Shown here piece by piece: positions 1 to 4,488 of a stretch of DNA of 5,246 nt (the stretch's first letter is position 1; each line of letters opens with the position of its first letter). Source of the stretch: Moraxellaceae bacterium UBA2477 (GTDB lineage Bacteria > Pseudomonadota > Gammaproteobacteria > Pseudomonadales > Moraxellaceae); NCBI GenBank assembly GCA_002342025.1, contig DDPD01000054.1, positions 1-5,246 of the forward strand, in the 5' to 3' direction. The notes below the pieces were generated by a model, which had not been told where the DNA came from, ran no database searches, and saw only the letters and a program-made list of their open reading frames with translations. The position numbers and the translations under genes were made by a program.

Positions 1-266
1 GCCATGAGCGGCCCTAAGGCAGTAACGCCCGCAGCATCAAAGCTCAGTGCCTGCGGCTTGACCACATAGATGGCCGCTGCCACGAGGCTGACAAAACCCA
101 ATCGCGCGGGCAAAACCGACATGCGCATCATCGCCGTCCATTCCCAAGCCGCGGCTAAGATGATGGCTGCCGCAAAAATTGGAAACGCCGAGGCGACACC
201 GCCAAAAACGCACCACAACACCACGGGTAAGAGAAGAAGTGCCGTTATGACGCGTTCTTTAAGCAT
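1..266 (-). CDS. cdsA: Phosphatidate cytidylyltransferase (CDP-diacylglycerol synthase), N-terminal 88 codons, cut by window start
   Basis: CdsA is an inner-membrane enzyme that makes CDP-diacylglycerol from CTP and phosphatidic acid, the branch point of phospholipid synthesis. Only the N-terminus is here. It opens MLKERVITALLLLPVV and has AAAWEW at residues 38-43, both close to the E. coli CdsA start (MLKYRLISA..., AAWEW). Hydrophobic stretches at about 7-21, 26-42 and 58-69 fit the first membrane helices. The catalytic C-terminal signature lies outside the window, so activity cannot be judged. The start ATG (264-266) overlaps the uppS stop by 8 bases, and a GAGG (273-276, read on the minus strand) sits 6 nt upstream inside uppS. 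The position directly after uppS is the usual one for cdsA. Identification is from N-terminal similarity plus synteny. Confidence 0.9.
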   Translation of the reverse strand, partial: MLKERVITALLLLPVVLWCVFGGVASAFPIFAAAIILAAAWEWTAMMRMSVLPARLGFVSLVAAAIYVVKPQALSFDAAGVTALGPLM

Positions 267-1035
267 GAAGGGCCTCGATTTGTTCTGATGTTCGGCCAAA
301 GCGGCGTTGCCGCTGCGAAAACTCGCTCAGGGCAGCTTGCAGCTGAACATGACCAAAGTCAGGCCACAAGGCATCGCTGAAATAATATTCTGCATAAGCA
401 GACTGCCATAAAACGAAATTACTGATACGGAGCTCACCACCCGTGCGAATCAATAGATCCACTGGAGGGACATCAGACAGCTCTACATATTCTGCAAAGC
501 GAGCTGGCGTTATGTCATGGGGCGCTATTGCACCCGAGGCGACCTGCTCAGCAAGACGACGCGCCGCTTGGGCCATGTCCCACTGTCCACCGTAATTGAC
601 GGCAATCACCAGCGTCATACGCGTATGCGACTGAGTCAGCGCCTCAGCTTTTAACATGCCGGCTTGAAGCTCTGCCGAGAAGGCACTGCGGTCACCAATA
701 AAGCGCAAACGAATACGCGCTTTGTTCAGCTCCTGAACGCGAACCTCTAGCGCCATGAGAAACAGTTGCATTAGCGCCGCGACTTCGTCAGGCGGACGAC
801 GCCAGTTCTCGCTGGAAAAGGCAAACACCGTGAGCACTTCAATTCGCGCTTTTGCAGCTAGCTCGACCACATTACGCAGCGCCAGCTCACCGGCACGATG
901 ACCCTCCGTGCCCGGCAAGCCGCGTACTTTTGCCCACCGATTATTGCCATCCATGATGACCGCCACATGGCGTGGCAAGGCATGGGTACACGCCTCCGCA
1001 TCTGGCGCTGAACTACTCGGCTGGTCTTGATCCAT
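259..1035 (-). CDS. uppS: Isoprenyl transferase (undecaprenyl diphosphate synthase)
   Basis: This cytosolic cis-prenyltransferase adds eight isopentenyl diphosphate units to farnesyl diphosphate. The C55 product becomes the lipid carrier for peptidoglycan and other envelope polymers. The protein has 258 residues (E. coli 253). Visible motifs: HVAVIMDGNNRWA at 23-35 with the catalytic Asp29; GHRAG at 45-49; FSSENW at 73-78; NYGGQWD at 147-153; DLLIRTGGE at 193-201 followed by R203 and S205, the diphosphate-binding residues; YAEYYF at 214-219 with Glu216 as likely Mg2+ ligand; and WPDF at 224-227. The motif reads GNNRW where E. coli has GNGRW; the Asn form is also what I recall from Pseudomonas. 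The first 20 residues are variable and Ser/Ala-rich. The gene starts 6 nt after the frr stop and overlaps cdsA by 8 nt, so the three are probably one transcript. The start is preceded by a weak AGGT 10 nt upstream, suggesting coupling to frr translation. Confidence 0.97.
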   Translation of the reverse strand: MDQDQPSSSAPDAEACTHALPRHVAVIMDGNNRWAKVRGLPGTEGHRAGELALRNVVELAAKARIEVLTVFAFSSENWRRPPDEVAALMQLFLMALEVRVQELNKARIRLRFIGDRSAFSAELQAGMLKAEALTQSHTRMTLVIAVNYGGQWDMAQAARRLAEQVASGAIAPHDITPARFAEYVELSDVPPVDLLIRTGGELRISNFVLWQSAYAEYYFSDALWPDFGHVQLQAALSEFSQRQRRFGRTSEQIEALHA

Positions 1036-1041
1036 GGCCCA

Positions 1042-1596
1042 TCAAACCTGCATGAGTTCGGCTTCTTTTGCCGCCAGCAGGCGGTCCGCCTCAGCGACAA
1101 AGCGGTCGGTAATTTTCTGGATGTCGTCTGTGCCGCGACGCTCGTCGTCCTCGGAAATCTCTTTTTCCTTGGCCAACTCTTTAATATCGCCAATGACATC
1201 GCGACGAATATTACGCAGAGCCACGCGTGCGCCTTCGGTTTCGTTTCTCGCCAACTTCTGCATGTCGCGGCGAGTTTGTTCGGTCAACGCCGGCAGCGGC
1301 ACGCGAATCACGTCGGTGGTGACCGGATTTAGGCCGAGATCCGAATTACGAATGGCTTTATCAATAGCGCCCACCATGTTGCGCTCATACGGCTGCACAA
1401 TCAGTGTTCGCGAGTCATCCACATTGACGTTAGCCACTTGCATGAGCGGAGTGTCTGTACCGTAGTAAGGCACCATCACGTCTTTCAACATGGACGGGTG
1501 AGCACGACCTGTACGCACGCGAGAAAACGCTTGCTCTAGGGCATCCAAGGTTTTTTGCATACGGACTTCACAGTCCTTTTTCAGATCATTGATCAT
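1042..1596 (-). CDS. frr: Ribosome recycling factor (RRF)
   Basis: RRF works with EF-G and GTP to split the post-termination ribosome and free it from mRNA and tRNA. The protein has 184 residues (E. coli 185) and aligns along its length: MINDLKKDCEVRM at the N-terminus, VRTGRAHPS at 27-35, YYGTDTPL at 44-51, DSRTL at 61-65, SDLGLNP at 85-91, IRVPLPALTE at 97-106, RNIRRD at 128-133 (the arginine-rich helix that contacts the ribosome), KEISEDDERR at 145-154 and KEAELMQ at 177-183. The long helices at both ends form the three-helix bundle and the middle (about 30-103) the hinged beta domain. An in-frame TTG at 1614 would add six residues, but the ATG at 1596 matches the family start and has GGAG 5 nt upstream. 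It follows pyrH by 36 nt with no terminator and precedes uppS by 6 nt. Confidence 0.98.
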   Translation of the reverse strand: MINDLKKDCEVRMQKTLDALEQAFSRVRTGRAHPSMLKDVMVPYYGTDTPLMQVANVNVDDSRTLIVQPYERNMVGAIDKAIRNSDLGLNPVTTDVIRVPLPALTEQTRRDMQKLARNETEGARVALRNIRRDVIGDIKELAKEKEISEDDERRGTDDIQKITDRFVAEADRLLAAKEAELMQV

Positions 1597-1601
1597 GAAA
1601 A

Positions 1602-1605
1602 CTCC
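1602..1605 (-). promoter_or_regulatory. Ribosome binding site of frr
   Basis: GGAG read on the minus strand, 5 nt before the ATG at 1594-1596. It lies inside the extension that would follow from the TTG at 1614, so it supports the ATG as the true start. Confidence 0.75.
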
Positions 1606-1632
1606 AAACAACAATGCGGTCGAAAACTAAAA

Positions 1633-2355
1633 TTAACGCGTCACCAAGGTGCCTTCAGACTCACCCACCACAAGGTTCAGCAAGGCACCGGTCTTATTCA
1701 TATTAAAGACACGCAGTGGCATGTTGTGGTCGCGGCACAGGCACATAGCGGTCAAATCCATAACGGCTAGTTGCTTAGTCAGCACTTCATCGAAGGTAAT
1801 TAAATCGTACTTGGTGGCGCTGGGGTCTTTCACCGGGTCGGCACTGTAGATGCCATCAACCTTAGTCGCTTTGATGACAATATCGGCATTGATCTCGATG
1901 CCCCGCAAGCACGCGGCGGTGTCGGTGGTAAAAAATGGATTGCCCGTGCCAGCCACAAAAATACAGACATCGCCACTTTGTAAATGACGAATAGCAGCTC
2001 GGCGATCGTAATGATCAACCACACCACTCATGGGGATGGCCGACATTAAGCGAGTTTTGATGTTATTGCGTTCCAGGGCATCACGCAGGGCTAAGCCGTT
2101 CATCACGGTCGCCAGCATGCCCATGTGATCACCAGCCACTCGGTCCAAGCCAGCCTGTTGCAGTGCTGCGCCACGGAACAAATTGCCGCCGCCCACTACA
2201 ATGCCCACTTGCACACCAATACCGACGAGCTGACCCACCTCCAGCGCCATGCGCTTCAGGACTTTAGGATCAATACCAACTTCGGCATCTCCAGCCAGCG
2301 CCTCACCCGACAATTTCAGCAGAATGCGCTTGTGCGCGAGACGTTGATCAGTCAT
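1633..2355 (-). CDS. pyrH: Uridylate kinase (UMP kinase)
   Basis: Bacterial UMP kinase converts UMP and ATP to UDP and ADP, feeding UTP and CTP synthesis. It is a hexameric enzyme of the amino acid kinase fold, in E. coli activated by GTP and inhibited by UTP. The protein has 240 residues (E. coli 241). Motifs: RILLKLSGEAL at 10-20 (phosphate-binding Lys14), VVGGGNLFRG at 53-62, DHMGMLATVMN at 76-86, GTGNPFFTTD at 136-145 (UMP site), KATKVDG at 162-168, SADPVKDP at 171-178 and RVFNMNK at 215-221. The reading frame is open for 20 more codons upstream, but those codons run into the terminator hairpin at 2401-2430. The ATG at 2355 starts the MTDQRLAHKRILLK sequence expected of the family and has AGAGG 8 nt upstream. 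The terminator lies between tsf and this gene, so expression depends on read-through or a promoter I could not place. frr follows after 36 nt. Confidence 0.98.
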   Translation of the reverse strand: MTDQRLAHKRILLKLSGEALAGDAEVGIDPKVLKRMALEVGQLVGIGVQVGIVVGGGNLFRGAALQQAGLDRVAGDHMGMLATVMNGLALRDALERNNIKTRLMSAIPMSGVVDHYDRRAAIRHLQSGDVCIFVAGTGNPFFTTDTAACLRGIEINADIVIKATKVDGIYSADPVKDPSATKYDLITFDEVLTKQLAVMDLTAMCLCRDHNMPLRVFNMNKTGALLNLVVGESEGTLVTR

Positions 2356-2363
2356 TAGCAGGG

Positions 2364-2368
2364 CCTCT
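2364..2368 (-). promoter_or_regulatory. Ribosome binding site of pyrH
   Basis: AGAGG on the minus strand, 8 nt before the ATG at 2353-2355. It fixes the pyrH start at 2355 rather than an in-frame codon further upstream. Confidence 0.75.
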
Positions 2369-2400
2369 TTAAGGGGTTTTAGATTGTTGGCAAGCTTACA

Positions 2401-2430
2401 GCAAAAAGGCCTCATTAAGAGGCCTTTTGC
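2401..2430 (-). terminator. Intrinsic terminator after tsf
   Basis: Inverted repeat between tsf and pyrH. On the minus strand GCAAAAGGCCTC pairs with GAGGCCTTTTTGC around the loop TTAAT, with one extra T in the right arm. The GC core is flanked by an A run on the left and T5 on the right, so it is also near-symmetric and could act in both directions. It starts 27 nt after the tsf stop and should end part of the rpsB-tsf transcripts before pyrH. A separate small perfect hairpin (CAGTCA/TGACTG, 4-nt loop) at 2434-2449 sits between the tsf stop and this terminator. It has no T tract and may simply protect the 3' end. Confidence 0.85.
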
Positions 2431-2457
2431 AGACAGTCAGTGATGACTGGCGACGAC

Positions 2458-3336
2458 TTACTTACCTGCGGCGGCAGCCTGCGTAGCAGCCACTTCAGCA
2501 GCGAAGTCAACTTCTACTTTTTCAATGCCTTCGCCGACTTCCAGACGCACGAACTTGGTCACTTTTGCACCGGCCTTAGCCAACACAGCGCCCACCTTCT
2601 GTTCTGGATCGATCACAAAGCCTTGCTCAACCAGGGAGACTTCACCACGGAACTTAGCAAGAGCACCCTGCACCATTTTCTCAACGATGTTGGCTGGCTT
2701 GCCGGACTCAGCAGCTTTGGCTTCGGCAATTTCCTGCTCTTTTGCAAGCACTTCAGCAGGAATTTCGTCTGCGTTAACAACCAGTGGGTTTGCTGCGGCT
2801 ACGTGCATAGCCACTTGCTTACCGAGGTCAATGTCGCCACCTTCGAAAGCAACAACAACACCAATTTTCAAACCGTGAACATAGGTGGCCAGCTGAGCGC
2901 CTTCAACCAAAACGGCGCGACGAACTTGGATGTTTTCACCGATCTTCTGAACCAGAGCAATGCGTGCCTCTTCAACGGTGATGCCGTCGTAGTTCAGCTC
3001 AGCAATCTTGGCTACATCGGTTTCGCGGGCAGCCAGGGCGATGCCAGCAACTTTGTTGGCAAAAGCGGAGAAGTTGGCATCACGAGCCACGAAGTCAGTC
3101 TGGCAGTTCACTTCCAGCGCAATAGCAACACCAGCATCGCTAGCCAGAATGATGGCGCCATCAGCGGCGATGTTGCCCGCTTTCTTAGCGGCTTTGGCCT
3201 GACCCGACTTACGCAGGTTATCAATAGCCAGCTCGATGTCAGCACCAGCTTCAACCAATGCCTTTTTGCATTCCATCATGCCGAGGCCAGTACGCTCACG
3301 GAGTTCTTTTACGAGGGCGGCGGTTACGTCTGCCAT
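2458..3336 (-). CDS. tsf: Translation elongation factor Ts (EF-Ts)
   Basis: EF-Ts is the guanine nucleotide exchange factor that releases GDP from EF-Tu. The protein has 292 residues (E. coli 283). The N-terminal UBA-like domain (about 1-55) carries the first family signature, LRERTGLGMMECKKAL at 12-27. The core has the second signature, EVNCQTDFVARD at 75-86; Asp81-Phe82 match the E. coli Asp80-Phe81 pair that disturbs the Mg2+ site of EF-Tu. Further family blocks are KIGENIQVRR at 131-140, MHVAAANP at 177-184 and FRGEVSLVEQGFV at 229-241. The C-terminus ends in an Ala-rich tail (279-291), which explains the slightly greater length. The start ATG has GAGGA 7 nt upstream. The gene lies 199 nt downstream of rpsB, separated by several terminator-like hairpins, and is followed by an intrinsic terminator, so it is probably expressed by read-through from the rpsB promoter. 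Confidence 0.98.
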   Translation of the reverse strand: MADVTAALVKELRERTGLGMMECKKALVEAGADIELAIDNLRKSGQAKAAKKAGNIAADGAIILASDAGVAIALEVNCQTDFVARDANFSAFANKVAGIALAARETDVAKIAELNYDGITVEEARIALVQKIGENIQVRRAVLVEGAQLATYVHGLKIGVVVAFEGGDIDLGKQVAMHVAAANPLVVNADEIPAEVLAKEQEIAEAKAAESGKPANIVEKMVQGALAKFRGEVSLVEQGFVIDPEQKVGAVLAKAGAKVTKFVRLEVGEGIEKVEVDFAAEVAATQAAAAGK

Positions 3337-3362
3337 GATTAAATCCTCACAGTGTGTTCAAT

Positions 3363-3392
3363 AAAAAAGGCCTCCGCCTGACGGCGTCGACC
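3363..3392 (-). terminator. Third terminator-like hairpin upstream of tsf
   Basis: On the minus strand GGTC (3392-3389) pairs with GGCC (3372-3369) including one T-G wobble. A GA/GA internal loop follows, then CGCC/GGCG closes a GTCA tetraloop. T6 (3368-3363) follows the stem directly. This has the form of an intrinsic terminator, though the stem is interrupted. It ends 14 nt before the tsf ribosome binding site, so it may instead act as a leader attenuator or shape translation of tsf. Confidence 0.55.
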
Positions 3393-3425
3393 AAAAAAGG
3401 GATGTTTCAGCAGCGCAGAAACATC
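3393..3425 (-). terminator. Second terminator-like hairpin between rpsB and tsf
   Basis: A perfect 8-bp inverted repeat, GATGTTTC (3425-3418) and GAAACATC (3408-3401) on the minus strand, encloses a 9-nt loop in which two more G-C pairs can form. After CC comes T6 (3398-3393). The stem is AT-rich, so it is weaker than the first terminator. Its 3' arm can also pair with the upstream 17-bp repeats. Confidence 0.45.
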
Positions 3426-3470
3426 ATCTGAAACAAAAAACCATCTGAAACAAAAAATCATCTGAAAAAA
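3425..3470 (-). repeat. 17-bp tandem repeat with T6 tracts, two full copies and a partial third
   Basis: On the plus strand two adjacent units begin at 3425 and 3442, each CATCTGAAACAAAAAA plus one variable base. A third copy from 3459 keeps CATCTGAAA and then merges into the A tract of the terminator at 3465-3487. Read in the direction of transcription each unit is T6, GTTT and CAGATG. The copies are identical apart from the last base, so this is a recent or conserved tandem duplication. The function is not known. Confidence 0.85.
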
Positions 3471-3487
3471 GGGGCCTAAGCCCCTTT
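3465..3487 (-). terminator. Main intrinsic terminator (attenuator) between rpsB and tsf
   Basis: On the minus strand AAAGGGGC (3487-3480) pairs perfectly with GCCCCTTT around the loop TTAG, and the T run continues to six. The GC-rich stem, small loop and T6 make it a textbook intrinsic terminator. It lies 48 nt after the rpsB stop. A partial terminator at this position is known from E. coli rpsB-tsf, where it lowers tsf relative to rpsB. The same role is inferred here. Confidence 0.9.
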
Positions 3488-3535
3488 CTTCATCTAACAG
3501 CCACTCAAAAGCACGAAATTCAGTGCCTCCGGAAA

Positions 3536-4279
3536 TTACTCAGCGGCTGCAGCGACTTCAACAAAACCGTCGGCTTCGCGACCACCGGTGGTGGCAGCAA
3601 ATTCACGACCTTCGATGATGGCATCAGCCATAGAACCGACGTACAGGTGAATTGCGCGGATGGCGTCATCGTTACCAGGGATCACATAATCCACACCCGT
3701 TGGGTTGGAGTTAGTATCCACCACACCAATCACGGGAATGCCCAGCTTACGCGCTTCGGCGATTGCAGTGGCTTCGTGATCAACGTCGATAACAAACATG
3801 GCATCCGGCAAGCCGCCCATGTCCTTGATGCCGCCCAGCGATTTTTCCAGCTTTTCCATTTCGCGAGTGCGTTCCAGCACTTCACGCTTGGTCAGCTTGG
3901 CGAATGTGCCGTCAGCGAGCTGAGCTTCAAGATCTTTCAGACGCTTGATCGACTGGCGAATGGTCTTCCAGTTGGTCAGCATGCCGCCGAGCCAGCGGTG
4001 GTTAACGTAGGGCTGACCAGCGCGAGCGGCGTGCTCAGCAATGATCGGCGCTGCCGCGCGCTTGGTGCCAACAAAAAGAACCTTGTTCTTCTGGCTGGAC
4101 AGACGGTTTACGAAATTCAGGGCATCATTGAGCGCTGGAACCGTGTGTTCCAAGTTGATGATATGGATCTTGTTGCGGGCGCCGAAGATGTACGGGGCCA
4201 TTTTGGGGTTCCAGAAGCGAGTCTGGTGACCGAAGTGAGCGCCGGCTTGCAGCAGCTCACGCATGGTGACTTGTGCCAT
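3536..4279 (-). CDS. rpsB: 30S ribosomal protein S2
   Basis: S2 binds late to the 30S subunit between head and body, near S1 and the mRNA exit side. The protein has 247 residues (E. coli 241) and is similar throughout: MAQVTMRELLQAGAHFGHQTR at 1-21 (S2 signature), WNPKMAPYIFGARNKIHIINL at 23-43, FVGTKRAA at 69-76, VNHRWLGGMLTNWKTIRQS at 92-110, RELEKLE-like RTREMEKLEKSLGGIKDMGG at 137-156, VDTNSNP at 187-193 and IPGNDDAIRAI at 200-210. The coiled-coil insertion falls at about 105-150. The C-terminal tail after 225 is variable and Ala/Glu-rich. An open frame extends 14 codons upstream, but the ATG at 4279 begins the conserved sequence and has GGAG 8 nt before it. It is the first gene of the minus-strand cluster, behind a strong promoter and a structured leader. 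Confidence 0.98.
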   Translation of the reverse strand: MAQVTMRELLQAGAHFGHQTRFWNPKMAPYIFGARNKIHIINLEHTVPALNDALNFVNRLSSQKNKVLFVGTKRAAAPIIAEHAARAGQPYVNHRWLGGMLTNWKTIRQSIKRLKDLEAQLADGTFAKLTKREVLERTREMEKLEKSLGGIKDMGGLPDAMFVIDVDHEATAIAEARKLGIPVIGVVDTNSNPTGVDYVIPGNDDAIRAIHLYVGSMADAIIEGREFAATTGGREADGFVEVAAAAE

Positions 4280-4414
4280 GAGAGTTTCTCCAGTTGGGTT
4301 ATGGCCTCGCAACAGCCCCAATTACCAACTCACTTTTCTCAATGAGCACCCGGTAATCGTGTCGACTGTTGGTCGGATTTAAAAATACACACTTCGTATG
4401 TTTGCCGAAATGCG
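4280..4414 (-). promoter_or_regulatory. rpsB mRNA leader, probable S2 autoregulatory element (t44-type)
   Basis: About 135 nt lie between the inferred transcription start and the rpsB ATG. On the minus strand a nested stem-loop occupies 4357-4321: ATTACC/GGTAAT outside and CTCATT/AGTGAG inside (one wobble), with an internal loop between them and a GAGAAA loop. CAACAG (4371-4366) and CTGTTG (4315-4310) can enclose it. AGTTGG (4330-4325) can instead pair with CCAACT (4297-4292) beside the ribosome binding site, which excludes part of the first stem. A further small hairpin followed by ATTTTT lies at 4401-4381. In gammaproteobacteria S2 is known to repress rpsB-tsf through this leader, which Rfam lists as t44. 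The family match is inferred from position and folding by eye. Confidence 0.6.
4288..4291 (-). promoter_or_regulatory. Ribosome binding site of rpsB
   Basis: GGAG on the minus strand, 8 nt before the ATG at 4277-4279. It decides the start against the open frame that continues upstream. Bases just 5' of it (CCAACT, 4297-4292) can pair with leader bases 4330-4325, so access to the site may be regulated. Confidence 0.75.
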
Positions 4415-4430
4415 GCGCGCTTTATACCAT
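4402..4430 (+). promoter_or_regulatory. Candidate map promoter
   Basis: TTGCCG (4402-4407) and TACCAT (4425-4430), 17 nt apart, each match the sigma-70 consensus at four of six positions. The start would be near 4437, giving a leader of about 50 nt. The -10 overlaps the rpsB -10 on the other strand. An alternative -10 is TATACC at 4423-4428 with a 15-nt spacer. Support is weak. Confidence 0.3.
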
Positions 4431-4450
4431 AGGCGACTTCTAAACCTCAA
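4414..4450 (-). promoter_or_regulatory. rpsB promoter, sigma-70 type with extended -10
   Basis: On the minus strand TTGAGG (4450-4445) is the -35 and TATAAA (4426-4421) the -10, with an 18-nt spacer. TG one base before the -10 makes it an extended -10. The discriminator GCGCGCC (4420-4414) is GC-rich, typical of ribosomal promoters under ppGpp/DksA stringent control. Transcription should begin near 4413-4414. Confidence 0.7.
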
Positions 4451-4478
4451 CCACTGCGTGAATTCGCAGGGTTCGTCC

Positions 4479-4482
4479 GGGA
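4479..4482 (+). promoter_or_regulatory. Weak ribosome binding site of map
   Basis: GGGA lies 6 nt before the ATG at 4489. It is the only Shine-Dalgarno-like match nearby and is poor compared with those of the other genes here, suggesting modest translation of map. Confidence 0.4.
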
Positions 4483-4488
4483 CATTGC

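Noticed and set aside
1034..1465. Plus-strand open frames opposite frr (1027-1332 and 1034-1465)
   Set aside because: They are antisense to a complete RRF gene and have no family resemblance.
2360..2391. Possible pyrH promoter with TTGCCA as -35 on the minus strand
   Set aside because: The -35 matches five of six, but no acceptable -10 stands 16-18 nt downstream (best TAAAGA), and the start would fall at or past the ribosome binding site.
2356..2415. N-terminal extension of pyrH to 2415
   Set aside because: The extra 20 codons run into the terminator hairpin and do not match UMP kinases. The ATG at 2355 has its own Shine-Dalgarno sequence.
2440..3342. A 300-codon open frame on the plus strand opposite tsf
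   Set aside because: It lies wholly antisense to a full-length, unmistakable EF-Ts gene and its translation resembles no family. Long antisense frames are common opposite Ala/Glu/Lys-rich coding sequence.
3425..3470. CRISPR-like look of the short direct repeats
   Set aside because: The units are 17 bp and adjacent with no spacers, and no cas genes are present. It is a simple tandem repeat.
3647..4345. A 232-codon open frame on the plus strand opposite rpsB
   Set aside because: It is antisense to a complete S2 gene and runs into the rpsB leader, with no recognisable domains.
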